From positions 32,501 to 96,500 of the forward strand of contig JACVVK020000524.1 of assembly GCA_018292915.2 (NCBI GenBank): 64,000 bases of DNA. Reading direction: 5' to 3'. The position numbers and the translations under genes were made by a program. The stretch comes from Batillaria attramentaria. Taxonomy: Eukaryota > Mollusca > Gastropoda > Batillariidae. The notes beneath the pieces are model-generated. The model searched no databases and was not told the DNA's origin. It saw only the letters and a program-made list of their open reading frames with translations. Below, in pieces: positions 1 through 14,948 of the stretch (the first letter of the stretch is position 1; every line of letters starts with the position of its first letter).

Positions 1-130
1 GTGGGTGTTTGGGAGTTTAACGTCCTTTTTCCACCACGTAAGGGTGATATCAAAGACGGAGCAACGAGAAGAAGGCCAGCACAATATTTGGCCCCAGCCG
101 GGATTCGAACTAGCGACCCGAGCATTGAAC
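1..130 (-). mobile_element. SINE family A copy (tRNA-derived), truncated
   Basis: Minus-strand copy: tail GTTTAACGTCC (complement side) first, then GGCCCCAGCCGGGATTCGAA, the B box region. The tRNA-like head beyond it has decayed. Confidence 0.8.
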
Positions 131-374
131 ACAGCTGTGACACCCAAGCAATACGAAAACACCACAATAATGTGGCGTCGCATGTTGGGCACACAACTAT
201 GCCACCACCAAAACCCTAAATCCACGGCGCCAAGTGAGAGAACCTTTCAAGAAAAAGGGAGGGAAGTGGGGAGGGGGGGTAAAACACAATTGAAGTAATC
301 ACTATTTTTTTTTTTTTTTTAAATATCTGTCAAACAGTTTCATTTTTCTTGCTCGTGCACTAATGGTGACATAC

Positions 375-523
375 CCTCTTGCGACGGGATGTGTGTCTCC
401 CATCATGCCTTGTTGTTGCTGACGGGAATGCGGGGAAATCTGCCATTCGCCCCCGGTTACCCTACTTTCGTTCTGCATCATCAGAGGTTGCCTCCCGTGG
501 GTCTCCATACCTGACAGCATCGT
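375..523 (-). CDS. RFX4: RFX4-like exon, Gln/Met-rich C-terminal region, last in window
   Basis: 149 bp, acceptor TTTTGTGCAG, strong donor GTATGT. It reads [20 protein letters not shown], then [20 protein letters not shown]. It is open, Gln/Met/His-rich, and in phase with the 717-825 exon. An alternative acceptor about 36 bp upstream would not fit that phase. The donor implies at least one more exon beyond the left edge. Confidence 0.62.
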
Positions 524-1677
524 CTGCACAAAAGGCGTGTTCATTGTTTCATCTGAAGACATTCGTGATAATAATCAAAATAATTATACAGTAATAATTA
601 ACAAACAGCTAAATTATCAATTTCTTACAAGTTCTTCAATGTAGAAGAGGGATTACCTATTGCCATTCTGCTTACGATTTCAAGGTTAGTGTACTGTTGA
701 GAGATAATTTGCATACATGGGAGGGAGCTGCCATGTTATAGCCCTGATTCGGCGTGACGATGCCGCCGGATAAGGTCCCGTATGATGACGTCACGTAGCT
801 GCCGTTGTACACCGACCCTGCTGACCTGCACGTGAGAAACGTCTATTAAAAACCTGACATCATTTCATTCCACAGTCAAAACCCGCATGTAATACTCGAG
901 GTTAATTTAACCCACGGCTACGGGCCTAACCCAGACTAGGACAAAAGAAACAACAAAACAATTTTTTTTTAAAGGAAGCGAAGAAAGGTAGAAAACAATC
1001 CTTCTCTAACGGCTTAGGCAGCATGGTGGAATTGACCCGCTTCCTGGTTAAACAAAACAAAACAAAAACAGAAAATTTAACCCTAGAGCTACTTTAGTTC
1101 GAGGTTAGACTCTAACCCTGGGCTAAAATCCCTAACCTTGAGGGCCCAGGCAAGAGCATCGCTACATACTGTAGTTTTGGCAATATGGTGGCTTTCAAAA
1201 TCTCTGCACCCCGAAATAGTGTAACAGTGACAGTTTCAGCGTAAGCGACTGGCACACATGAGACATTGTGCAGGTTTTAATCCATTTGTGCCCTCTTCTC
1301 TGTCGTTGATCAAAATGCTAACTGACTCTGCAGCTCAAACAGGTATAATACAAGGGATACTAACAAACAGGCATAACACTAGGGATACTACCAAACAGGC
1401 ATAATACAAGGGATACTAACAAACAGGCATAATACAAGGGATACTAACAACAGGCATAATACAAGGGATACTAACAAACAGGCATAACACTAGGGATACT
1501 AACAAACAGGCATAATACAAGGGATACTAACAAACAGGCATAATACAAGAGATACTAACAAACAGGCATAATACAAGGGATACTAACAAACAGGCATAAT
1601 AACAAACATCACTACTTTCTCTGACCAGTACAGAACAGAACAACTTCGGGACATTACGCAACCAATATAGTACATAC

Positions 1678-1759
<82 letters not shown>

Positions 1760-1875
1760 CAAATGTCTCTTAAGGCGTCTCAATGCAAAAAGGGAGGGGA
1801 GGTCAAGCGCGTGGGAAGATGCTGAGAGGAAGGGGGGCCCCACTAAGTCGGGTGAGCCATACGGCCGGGGTGAAG

Positions 1876-1937
<62 letters not shown>

Positions 1938-2764
1938 GACTGCCAAGGATTGTGTCCTGCGACAGCAGAGCAGGGGGGCCCCACCACTGGTGGGCCCCCT
2001 CTCCTCTTATCAAAAGCAAGGGGGGCCCAAAGATATTCGGGGCCCCCTTCCAAAAATCGAACGGGGGCCTGGGCCCCCAGGGCCCCCGTGGTTCCTACGC
2101 CCCTCAGGTGTAACCCGGGAATAAGTGGATTCATACTTACGGCAATTGAGCTGGAGGGGTGAGGGTGGAGGAGCGTTGCATCTCCGCCCCCATCCCTCTC
2201 GGAGACGGTGCCTGGTCGAGGGAGCTTGATTCGTCTGTCGTGTACCCCTCTGGCTGACTGTCGTAATCTGAAAACATCCATCACAAACAAAAATGTAGTT
2301 AACGAGGCGGTATTTGATAATGAGAAGGAAAAGCTGTCTGTTTGCAAAGGAGGTAATACTTTGTATGGGTGTTGCAATCAGGTTTCCAACTGTGAGGCGT
2401 CTAGCATTGACGAGATCTGTCGCTCGAAATGCGCCATCTGAAATTTGCGTGTTAGATTTCCGATCTCACACACACACACACACACACACACAGACAGAGA
2501 GAGAGAGAGAGAGAGGTGGTTGGTGGGTCACAAGTCAATCTTACTAACGATTGTGTTTTTGTTTTTTGTTGTTTTTTTCCCGAGTTAGCAGTTTTTTGTA
2601 TGCCTTTTCCTTCTCTCGACTCTAGTCAGCAAGTGGCAGCAGATAATCACCTATAAGCCACCGGGAATCGCGTAAGCCAAGGGTGGTTACCCAAGCTTAG
2701 AGCATTAACTCCCCTTCCTCCATGAGTATAAGAACCAGTGAAATGTTTTGGTTTTTCGGTTGTT

Positions 2765-2833
<69 letters not shown>

Positions 2834-5800
2834 GTTTTGTCCACAGCTGGGTTGCTAGCTGACCTGATTACTGTCCGTTTGACAAGCGGATAGCACGTGC
2901 CTTTTCAAAAGTGTCTTCGTTCGCGCCTTTGCATTTCTCGGTAATCCCTGGCCAACCCGCCACACGTCAGTAAGCACAATTCTCGTGCCACATGAACAAA
3001 TCACTATCACGCTGTTCAGAGCGCCCCTATTTACAATAGACAAACTTCACGTTCATTTCGCTGGTGTATTTGCAGCATCCTTCAACATTTACATCAACGC
3101 TCTGTTTCTGAAAAGCTGTCGGTGCCGTGGGTGAAGTCAAGTTTTCTGAAATCCTGTGAAACGTGACTTCCGTACTACGAAGTTAGCGCGGCTGTGCTGT
3201 GTTGTTCGGGGATGACTGTGAATAACGATGTTGCGTTGTCGGTGTCCAAAAGCAGAACGGAGTGAGTGCGAAACCAAGCAGGAGATTAAGTGCAACCCGG
3301 TGGGTAGACGGCTGTCTTTTGTGTTTTGCTCGGGAGATACTAAACAAAGTGATGTTGTGTTGGCGGCGTCTAGAGGCTGGGTGCAGTGCCTGCGAAAGCA
3401 AGCTGGGATTTGACTGTGGGCTGGAAGGCGCTGACAACTGTGTCACTGTGACAGAGCTGGGATTTGACTGTGGTCTGGAAGGCGCCGATAACTGTGTCAC
3501 TGTGACAGAGCTGGGATTTGACTGTGGTTTGGAAGGCGCTGGTAACTGTGTCACTGTGACAGAGTTGGGATTTGACTCTGGTCTGAAAGGCACCGACAAC
3601 TGCGTCACTGACAGAACTGAGATTTGACTGTGGTCTGGAAGGCGCTGACAACTGTGCCACTGTAACAGAGCTGAGATTTGACTTTTGTTTGGAAGGCGCT
3701 AATGACTGTGTCACTGTGACAGAGCTGGGATTTGACTGTGGTCTGGAAGGCGCTGATAACTGCGCCACTTTGACAAAGCTGGGATTTGACTGTGGTCTCG
3801 AAGGCGCTGATAACTGTGTCACTATGATAGTGCTGGGATCTGACTGTGGTCTGGAAGGCGCTGATAACTGCGCCACTGTGACAGAGCTGGGTTTTGACTG
3901 TGGTCTGGAAGGCACTGATAACTGTCACTGTGACAGAGCTGGGTTCTGGTTGTGGTCTGGAAGGCACTGATAACTATGTCACTGTGACAGCTGGGATTTG
4001 ACTGTGTTCTGGAAGGCGTCGGTAACTGTGCCACTGTGACAGAGCTGTGTGTAAATTGTTGAGAAACATATCAGAAGTTCTATCCGACACAGACTGTGAG
4101 AAGATAAGTTATTTGAATTTTTCCTCCTCTTTGTCAACACAGCACCTCCACCCCCGCCCCCTTATAACCCTCACCCTTTCATCAATTCCTTGAAGTAGAA
4201 ATTAGTTTGTGTGCATGCAATGCTCCTGGCTGTCAGGGGAGCCGGGGTGGTCGAATGGTAGAGCGTTAGACTTCTAATGCTCAGGTCGTGAGTTCGATTC
4301 CGGCTGGGGCCAAATATTTGTGCTGGCTTTTTCATCGTTGCCCCGTCTTTGATATCACCCTATGTGGTGGAAAAGGACGTTAAACCCCCAACCCCCCCCC
4401 CCTCCTGGCTGTCAACTGACTTGGTGTGTGTGTGAGTGTGTGTGTGTGTGTGTGTTTGGGGGTGGGGGATCGGATGGGGAGGGAGGGGGTGTAGAAAGAG
4501 AGAAAGGCAGACTGATGGTTGACGTGGTTTTACTTCAAACGTCCGATGCGTGGTCGTGACGCCATTACCTTGTGCGTCAGGCAGGATATGACGACTGGAA
4601 GTGATGACGGACATCCGGTCCTGATAAACGGCTCCTGCCTGGCCCCCACAATAGGCCCCCGGTGACGTCAGAGGGACCAGGCCGTCCTTAATGGCTGACG
4701 GGTCAGGCAGGATTAGCTCGTCTGCTGGTGAACCTGCATAAATTATATTCACAACACAAATAAATGCAAACTGCATGACTGCTAGAGAGTTGACTGTGCA
4801 GTCATTTTCATTTCACTATCTCTATGCTGTGATTGTTTTTTTTTTTTTTTTTCTCAGTAGCATACTAACAGATGGTTGTCTCCCATTGACTTGTGGTGCA
4901 GCGTCCCCTGCATGTCCCAGCTGGGGAGCCGGGGTGCCGGGGTGGCCGAATGGTAGAGCGTTGGACTCTCAATGCTCGGGTCGTGAATTCGAATCCCGCC
5001 GGCTGGGGCCAAATATTTGTGCTGACCTTTTTTCTCGTTGCCCCGTCTTTGATATCACCCTTATGTGGTGGAAAAGGACGTTAAACTCCCAAACACCCCC
5101 CCCCCCATCCCCACCCGCATGTCCTAGCTTTATACTCCCCCTTGTGGCCAGTTTGCTTCATTTGTCCAACGTTACATTTTGGGGGTGGTTGTTTTTTGTT
5201 TTGGGGTTTTTTTGTTTTGTTTTTTTTTTTTTTCAAGTAGTGCAGGCACTCTGAGCCGCGAATTAGACTTTGTAATTGTTGTTTTCGCGGCGATAAGCCC
5301 TAAAACTCCACTCACTCGCTCCATTGACTGGTAGAAACCCCTTCTTGCTAGCGCTGTATTTAGTTCCGGACTGAGACTTAAAACAAAGTTTGCGCTCCGG
5401 TAAATCGGGCCTCTACAGCCGAGCGTCGTGAACGTGAGGGCCCGATATTGGGAAACTTAGCACAGAGAGAAAGTTAAAGACACAAAAATCGTGAATGTGC
5501 CCTAGTTCACTGCCCGTTGGAGAATGTGTCTTTATCTTTGCTGTCTTTCTGCTATCAGTCCGAATAGACAATGACAATGACACTTTATTTTTCAAGGATG
5601 AAAGATTGGGTACAGCGTCCTTTCTTCTATCTTGTCCTTACTACATTCTGCTACTCTCTCTCTCTCTCTCGGCTGGAGCGAAATATTTGTGGTGGCTTTT
5701 TCATCGTTGCCCCGTCTTTGATATCGCCCGTTTGTGGTGGAAAAGGACGTTAAACACCAAACACCCACCCACCCACCCATCCACCCATCCACCCACGTCT

Positions 5801-6495
5801 CTCTCTCTCTCTCTCTTTCAGAATAGAGGACGTACAAGCAATTTTTTTTTTTAATTAAAAAAAACTGCTAGACAGACATAAATTCTTTCAAAAGGGGGGT
5901 CCTTGGGAGGGGGGAGGGAGGGGGAGGGGGGTAGGGACGGAGTAGGTGTGTGCCACTTCTGTCTTTCCGTCTTATCATCATCAGGTCAGAATAGAGGAAC
6001 CCCAACCACACAAAACTGCTAGACATACAAATATTCTTCATGGGAGGTCATCCGGGCAGGGGCGTCGGAGAGGGGAGGGAAGAAGTGGGACGTGGGTAGG
6101 CGGTGGGGGGGGGGGGGGGGTGGCTAGCTCGGTCGTTGCCATGGAGCTGCTAGGTTACTCACCACACACTTCCTCTCCCCGCACTATTTTGAGAAAGTCG
6201 GATGCCCGCTCCTGGCTGTACAGGGCTTCGATGCGGTACAGGACGTAGTCATCGAACATCAGGTGCAGAAGGTGGAAGGACCCTGATGTGTAGAAAAACA
6301 CAAAACATATACACGCTGTCCCTTAGCACATTTCGTACCGGGCACGAGTATTCCACGTTTTTTGTTTTGTTTTGTTTTTTCGGCTTTGACCCTGTATGTA
6401 TACCCAGGTTTAAGTATGTTCGATCGTTTTTGTGTTGTTGTTTTGGTGGGGTTTTGTTGTTGTTGTTGTTTTTTGTTTTGTTTGTTCGTTGTTGT

Positions 6496-6528
<33 letters not shown>

Positions 6529-9500
6529 TGTTTTTTGCTTCTTTTTTTTTTTGGGGGGGAGGGGGGTGTTGTTGTTTTTTTGTTTGTTTTGTTTTGTTTT
6601 GGGGGGAGCGGTGGTTGTTTGTTTGGGGTTTTGGTATTTTCTTTTTTCTTTTCTTTTTTTTTTTTTTGGGGGGGGGGGGAGGGGGGGGTTGGTTTGTTGG
6701 GGTTTTTGTTTGTTTGTTTGTTTTGCCTTGCTTTGTTTGTTTGTTTTTTTCAAAACGGCAAGTTTGAAAACTGGCCGCAAGATCAAAACTTCCACCTTTT
6801 TCAAATAAAGTTGTTTCAATTTCAATTTCGCTCTTACCGAAACTTGGAGCACTGTGAAGCGTCATGTCCCGTATGACGCGAGTGCCGAAGCACGACCACA
6901 TTAACAGAAACTGCCGCGCGATCTGGCGGAGGGATTTCGTGGGCTTGGCACTTGGCTGAAAAAGAATAAGTTTGATGCTATCGAAACTCCGACCTTTTTC
7001 TTTTTCTTCTTCTTTCGAATGAACTTAAATTTGAACATTTTCAGGTGAATAGTAATATGGCTAGAGAGGTCAAGACAGATATACTCGTAAATTCTTTAAG
7101 TTTGTTTGTACTTGTTTCACTATATGCTTACTTTTACCATGCCTTCCATCAGCGTTTCTTGTCAGTTCAGATCCTTTGTTAATGCTTTGCTTTATCCTAT
7201 TATTGCAAGGTCAGATTTTCAAGAGGTCCTGTGATACCTAAGATCTAAGTTCTAGCAATAATTTAAATTTGCGCCCACACTGTTCAACAACTGCAATTGA
7301 AATACCCATGTATGAAAGACAACAAAGGCACAGCTGATGTTTAAACCAAGGTAGATAACTGTCAGCACTACAGGCACACGAACAAGGCACAACTGGGTTA
7401 GGAAAGTCAAGGACTCGTTACCATGGTGACGGATTATCGACTGGTTACCTTGACAACACACTTGTCCACCATGCCATCAAGCCATTCGATGAACGACTCG
7501 ATGGGGGCCTGCTCTTCCAGCAGTCGTTCAAACTCCCCGCACACTGTGAACAACAAACCGACATTGTACTTGTAGCATGCCAGAGATATCAGACTGATTT
7601 GCACGAGATAGGAGGTGGTACGGTTAGAGAGTGTGGTCACACACAGTATACTGATCCAAGGTGTACACGCCTCTGATATTATCATCTGACACATCTGACA
7701 GGTTTTGGTGCACATATTTACACCACGCTTCTCTTCAAAGTGTGTGAGGCGCTAACCGAGCTTTGTGCAAATATTCCAGTGAGAAAACCACAAACTTACA
7801 GTTACTGATGAGAGTGTGGTCGCGGGCTGTGTACTGGTCCATGGTATACAGGGTCTGCTTGACGATGCTGTTGAGGTCCACGGACAACCAGTCGTCCAGC
7901 AGCTGCCCCGTGATATCCGGACTCTGTAATACGCTGCGCGCCGCTTGACACAAGTGGTTCAGCGACGTCTGGCGGCGGAGCACCTGGGCGAACCGCCGAG
8001 CCACTGAGGATACAAAAAAGCAAGAAGGGGTCACCGTTAGTGTTTCCAGTCAGACGAATTTGACTTCTGCGGTGGAAATTGGGCCGTGCTATGTGTTTCG
8101 GGGTTATTCTCGTTTGTGACACAATGAGAACTCAACCTGGGTTCGGTTCGGTTTACACTACACATTTTCCACAAAACCTGACACTGACGATGACGCAGAA
8201 AACTTACGTCATGTCCACCGTGATAATGACGAAAGCAACATGGCGTTCTCAGACAGAAATACGAGGTGGCCGCTATGTATATTCAGCTGCTTCGAAAGAG
8301 GCGTCCCAGGACAAGTTCCTCGTACAGCAAGCATTCATGGTGTGTAGCCAAAGTTATTCGCGGCTGAATTTCCGCCAGATTCCCACGACCAAGCCAGGTC
8401 TGCACACTAAATCCATGACGTCACCCGTGTTCTTTAGTTCTGAAATGTGGGTTGGACCCGCCGGGTTTAACCTAGGTCCGTAAGGGCCGCTGCTACACGT
8501 TGCCAGGATCGGCACTTGCAGGGCTGGAAACACTCATTAAATCTCAATAGAAAGCCGTCCTATTTGTCCTGGCAGCCAGCTAGCCACAGGCAGCCCCGTA
8601 CAGCCAATTGACCAACCACTGCCCAAACCTTGCAACGCCGCAAGCTGCGTGTGCGAAAAAACCCTGCCCGCCAGCAACCAGCCGAGTACGGCAACATGCT
8701 GACTGGCAGTCGTGTAGCCGTACGCTTAACTTGATTGAACCCGAGTCGCTTTTAACCCAGGTTCAATCCGGGTCAAACTGGCAAGTGTAAACAGCCTCTT
8801 TGTCAGGAATGCGTCAACGTCAACGTCATCTAGATTCCATCTGATCAGGTACTCTCTTCTTTCCTAAACACTTCTCCTCACAGGCCCCGCATGTCTCTAT
8901 AGAGGCAGAGCTAACGAACGGATCCTCTCTGGAGGGGGGAACTGAAAGAGTCAGTCAACACTTTAGGTGTATTCGTCGGAAGTGTTTGGAACTCTTGTTT
9001 GAATAGCTTTGTACCAATGTCTATTAGGCTAATGAATAAGCAGATGTAGGGTTGTGTGGTAGGCTTGTTGATGCTGATGTGATATTTCTTAAATTCTAAT
9101 TAGACGTGTTGTTTCTTGCCGGGTGTCAGCTGGCGTTGACTGTGATAGAGTTATGTGCACCTCTGCTGTTGTGCTGCTGATGTGAAATGATGTGGGGGTG
9201 TAGTGTTGTAATTTATTTATAGTACTGCAACATTGTGATAGATTTTTAGGTACGAGTGTATGAACATGTAAATAGGTGGAATGAGTGTGCATGGCCGTAT
9301 GAGTGAGTGTTTGGCATGTTTTATGTTTTTATGAGAGACCACAAAGCAATGTTCCTCTTTTGGAAATTTAATAAATGTCTTATGTCTTAACTCACAATCG
9401 AATTTGATGTTCTGTAGTCCTTCAGGCAGGGAACTGAGTGCCGTCTTCAGCCAGTCGTCCAGCTGTTTGGCGAACCGACGTATGACCTGGGTCAAACTGA

Positions 9501-11930
9501 AACAAGACAGGTACGATCGATCTGTGATGTCCAGGAATGTGCTTGCAGCGAAGATCTTGGAAGAGATTTCAGTCAGAACCTCAACCAGAAAAGGTCACCC
9601 CTCCTGTCTTCATGACTTGAGGGTTTTCATTCGTTCTTCAGGTAAGGTCAAACATGAAATAATGAGGTGTGTGGCTAAAGGCAGGGAACCTGAGAGGGGG
9701 GGGGGACGAGGCAGTGGTAGGGAGGGTGAATGTTCAAGAGAACCACCCGATGAGCAGTCCAAACCCCAGGAAAATCGGTATCACAACCTATTCTTTACTG
9801 TGACAACCATTCTGTAAACGCACCTGCCTATGCTCTCGGTCCTCCGCCTTTTCTACATCAAATGTATTAATTCAAAATAGATAGATGGTTGGCGCTGCTC
9901 CGCGCTTCGACCAAGGGATCAAACCCGACTTTTCAAAGATAATCCAGAAAGTAAAGCAAAACAACAACAACAACATCCACAGTGAGGCGTAAAGAGCAAG
10001 AAGTGCGAATGCACTAATATATTCTCCTACCTGTCGGGCAAAGCCTGCAGGACTGTGGGCATGAGGACACTAGCGATGGCGCGGTAGAGAATGGAGTCAC
10101 ACACACCGACCAGCATCACTATAGTGCTGGAGTCCAGGATGGGCACGATGTGGGGCGGCATGCCCTGCCAGAAGTGTAGCAAGAAGTTCTGTACCTGTCA
10201 GTGGACAGAAACAAATTAGTGGCTGTTCAGAGGAGCTCTAGTCTCGGCTTTTGTTGAGGTCTCGAGTGTATCGTATGGTATGGTATGGTATGGTATGGTA
10301 GACTTCTCCTCGGTCCACATATCCATCTCTACTGAAATGCTTATGGCGCCGCAGGGCTGGAGGACGAAGCACTGAAAGCCTACTGTCGCTAAGCGCTACT
10401 TTATGTGCAAACCTTCACCCTGCTATTCACTTTGATTCGTGCGACAGTATTTCACACCACCGGACACAGCCTACTCTTCTTCGAAAGATGGAAGTGGGAG
10501 TTTTAGCGCGCACACTTGATATTTGTGCGTGCGTGTGTACACGAGGACATGACAGGCACCGTACACGGTTCTGCATATGATTTTGACTCGATTTGGAATG
10601 AAAAACTCCAAGGAAATTCCTGCCCACCAGGGATCGAACCAGGCAGCTTAGGATCCGAAGTCGGACACCTTAAACACTACATCAAATGCCGTGTCTGATG
10701 TGCTGAAAACTGACGGACATCAGTTTTGACAGTGTACTTCACACAGTTACATTTGTGTGTCTAGGGAGTAGCGGGGGAGGGCATTGTTATTGTGTTTCTT
10801 TCAATACCATGTTAGTGGAGTTTTGACGCTCAAGTACTCCTACATCTTCAAATTACGAGATCTGCTCTCTCGTTGCCTATAAAGTTGTCTCCAAGTAGTT
10901 CCCCTAGTTCCACCTAACACCCTACAGTTTAGAAACGTTTTAGGTCGAGGTAAGCAGTAAGTCCAAAATAAACACTGTCTAGAGACTTGGCGCAGAATCA
11001 TACCAACCTCATCAAAATTTGCTCTGATGACAGTGTCCAATATTCGTTGGCAGTGGGTGCGGTACATCATCAGGAACGTTAACACCTGCAACCACACGAG
11101 TTGTTTCCCTTGAAATTAGGTCTGAGGTAGACTGATGTACCTGAACTATTTAAACACAAATTAACGCTCCTTTGAATGTAGGATGAAAGCAAAACTATAA
11201 CATGAAAAAATCTAGCCGTTTTTAAATTTAAATTCATGACTTGTCCTCTTCAGGAAAACTCCTCTTTTCATTGAGAGAACAGTTTTGCTGACCTTCCCCT
11301 CTTCCACACCCGGCGGGATTTTGATGTCCTTGATGTCGGGAAATTCTGGCAGCAGTGTTCCCAGCTTAGATCTGGGAGAATACGCCACCATCTGCAGAAA
11401 GAGCACATTCATTCGTTCACATAGTGTGGTCCTGTCAAAGGCATACATAGACGCAATTGGCAATCAAAACGGAAAAAGCGTGCTAAATGTCCTTTAGATT
11501 ACGTGTGTTTGTACATTTACAACAAGCAGGCTACCAGGAAGGCATGAATACAAGTAGTCGTAGCCATTACAATTAAGTTCTTTGTCCATTGTACAGACCT
11601 GTTTCGTCGTTTCACCCTTTTTGCCATCTCCCACACTGAAAAAAAGAGGTCATTGAAGTCATTCGTGTTTATTAACAAGGGCATAACCCTTCCACTCCAT
11701 CCCCTCCTCAACGTCTCCCCCCACCACCACCCCCTCCATCCTACCCTATATCCTCCCTGACCCCTCCCCTAATCCTTTCATCTCCTCTACATCTCCACCC
11801 CCCCCCCCCTCCTTTCCCCCGGCCGAATCCTCGTCCAGTCAAAAGGACGGTTCACTTTCTGAGTCCCAGCAATATACATGAGTGCTGCAATATACTGTCT
11901 CACAAAATGTACTCCTCTTCCCCCCCCCCT

Positions 11931-11981
<51 letters not shown>

Positions 11982-13066
11982 CACAGCAAATAACTAGCCG
12001 TTTCCTCAAAAGTTCATTTGAAAACAGGCACACCACACGCGTCTAAAACACGTAGGCGTTTCAGAATTTTCAAACAAAGTCGTCATTACCAAGGAGCAGA
12101 CCTTCCCTTTGACAACTTCGTACAAAAATAAAATGAACAATATCAAATATTAGGATGATGCATCAGTTTGCGCATGCCCTACCTTTGTACGCCTTTCGAA
12201 GAGTAGATGACGTCATAGTAGGAGGAACATTCTTTCACACCAATCCCGTAATAGTGATACCTGTGAAAAGACAGATGAAAATAAGTTTCTCAGACTGAAA
12301 TTTGTCAGACTGGGCTGTACGATATACGCCATTTCTGGTTGCAGTGTTCCCGATTACGCCCAGATAAATTATATGTGTATTTGTACGCACAAGACTCTAA
12401 AATTGATTTGTGGCTTGCGCGGCTTTAAGCCCTAGAAACTCACTCACTCACTCTAAAATTGACGCACAGATCTGAGAACAGCGCGTCACAGTGGACGTAC
12501 GTGTTTCGTCTCGCCTAGACAAACAGTATTTGCCCAACTCGCTCCCAAGTTCAAGTTCAAGTTTTTTTTTTTCAGGACCCCATTGGGGCATGTGGAAAAA
12601 ACAAACAACAACCAAAAAACCCAAAGCCACACATAACAAAAAGCAAACGACGGAAACAAATTACAGACCGAAGGAAACTTGATGAACGCGATCTTTACCA
12701 AGCAGCAGACACTTGCAGAGCAACGCATTTCCGCTGAGCCATTGTGCATAACAGACAGAATCTCTCCTACTCGAATACTTTTGTAAACAACAACAGCGAA
12801 TGGTTTTGACTTTCAGACTTTCTATACCAAAAGATCACGAACCCTCAAAATCCACACAAAGGACCCTCAAAAATATGGAGAGAGGGTCCCATAGACCATT
12901 GTATTTTCTAATCACAGGGACCAGTGGGTTGAGATAAGCATGTAGGTATGAATATCGTAAGTTGTTTATGTGTAAATTTCAAGCCAGAGACAAAAAAATA
13001 TATATGTTCAGGAGACGCAGAAAGGGACGGAGAGAGAAATTCAGAGAGCGAGACAGACACAAGCAA

Positions 13067-13097
<31 letters not shown>

Positions 13098-14910
13098 ACT
13101 CGAACTTTTACTTTGGATTCAGATTCTAGTCGATTTCCCGCCCATGTTACAGTCTCTCTAGCTGCATAAAATCGAAACACAACAGACAGACAGAAAGAAA
13201 AAAAACTGTTTGATAATACACTGCTGCAGGAAAGCCAAGGATCTCAACAGTCTACGAACGAAATTCCGTGAATTTGTAGGATGTCAAAGCCATATGTTCA
13301 AGCCAAGTGTATTGAAAATTTCAGACAATTTGAATGATTTTTTGCTGAGTTATACGTGTTTTGCCATGTGGTCCTTGGCCTTACTTTTTTTTTTTTTATA
13401 GCTTTGTAGTTAGAGAGAGAGAGAGAGAGAGAGCCAGGGACTCACTTTGACTGTCCTCGTGTACCCAATCTCCTAGTTGTAATTTGCGGAAACTGTTGTC
13501 GAATGATCTGCGAGGGGAAATAAAAATGAATAAGTAAATGAAAGCAGAAATGAAGTAACACAAACAAACTGTAGAAACAGTCCATTTAAAGACACAATCT
13601 ACAGTCCTTTGATGAAATATCCTATACACGAAGGATTTCAAAGCTTTTAGGACATTTCACGACCTGACTGTAGACATACTGCCAGTGAAAAGTACAAAAT
13701 TTCGGATCTTAAAATCCTCCTTCAGGTTGTTTTTCTTGATACTGTGAAACGTTCCCTTTGTGTAGTGAGAAAGTACGACAAACCGCAGAAACAACTACAA
13801 AAGACACAGTAATCGTAGCGAGTCTGCACGTCTTGTATCATGTGGCACATTTGGAACGTACTGCGTCACTACGGTGCAGACCTCTGCCTCTCACTTACAG
13901 GCACTCGTACATTGTCAAAATGTTAGAAACTGAATCGTAATTTTTAAAAGTGCCATACGGCGTGGGGATTGCGATGGGCATATGACACTTGAAAATACGA
14001 TTAAAGTTGTAAACCCAAATCATAATATAATAATAATAATAATGAGCATTGTATAGGCGCTTTACCAAATGTCATGAATCGGCTCAAAGCGCCGCGAACT
14101 GAACCCAACACGCACGCTCACGTGAATCACACGCATTCTCTCACACACTGGACATAAACACATTACAATCACGTGGCGCGAAGGGTCAGCTCAGCTGTTT
14201 AAATTTCGGAATTTAGAATTGCATTTATTTTACATATTTGGTGGGCTGAACATTTCCAAAGCAGAGGGGGAGGAAGCCGGAGTACCCGGAGAGAACCCCC
14301 CGACGATCGGCCCGAATGAACGGTACCACTTATTGTATACGAGAAGGGGAAATTCTTCGCCCCGAGTGGGACTCGACTCCCCGACCTCTCGCACTGGTGA
14401 CAAGTCTCTTAACCACTAGACCACCGACCGCCCCACCTGGACAACGTATGGAATGCCTGTGCTCTCTCACCTTGCCGAAACTGGCAGCGTTGACAGGTTG
14501 GGTGTCGTTGGCGTCACAGAAGTCGAGGTAGTGGTAATAGAGTGTACTGCGAGGGATGCACACCCCTTCTGCTATCTCGTAGTTCTCCTCCAGCCTGAAA
14601 CACACCCGACAGTTCAGGTCGGTTCAATCGCATCAGTACGCTCACGCCTATAGATACGCGCGTCACCCTGCGGATTGCTTGGCTTTTGTTGCTTATATTG
14701 TTTATAATTATCTGTATGTGTATGTACTGTTACAGTGCGGGTGGGTGGGTGTTTAGGAATTTTAACGTCCTTTTCCGCCACGTAAGGGTGATATGAAAGA
14801 CGGGGCAACGAGAAAAAGGCCAGCACAAATATTTGGCCCCAGCCGGGATACGAGGTCACGACCCGAGCATTGGAAGTCCAACGCTCTACCATTCGGCTAT
14901 CCTGGCTCCC

Positions 14911-14948
<38 letters not shown>

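Noticed and set aside
1683..2162. ORFs of poly Cys-Val or Thr-His
   Set aside because: Translations of GT/CA microsatellites; the true coding sequence here is RFX4-like exon 2141-2267 in another frame.
3262..3967. Repeat-protein ORFs on both strands ([27 protein letters not shown])
   Set aside because: The 54-bp minisatellite is a multiple of three, so frames stay open by default; copies carry frame-breaking indels and it lies in an intron.
4237..4310. tRNA Leu/Ser gene
   Set aside because: A and B boxes are present, but the same SINE body and tail follow, as in many copies across the window.
6202..6901. Long hydrophobic or Lys/Gln/Thr-rich ORFs
   Set aside because: Low-complexity T/G tract; no codon structure. 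Real exons at 6163-6282 and 6838-6955 flank it.
14330..14605. Continuous 91-codon minus ORF as one exon
   Set aside because: Only 14471-14594 is exon; the rest reads through the donor into intron and a family B SINE.
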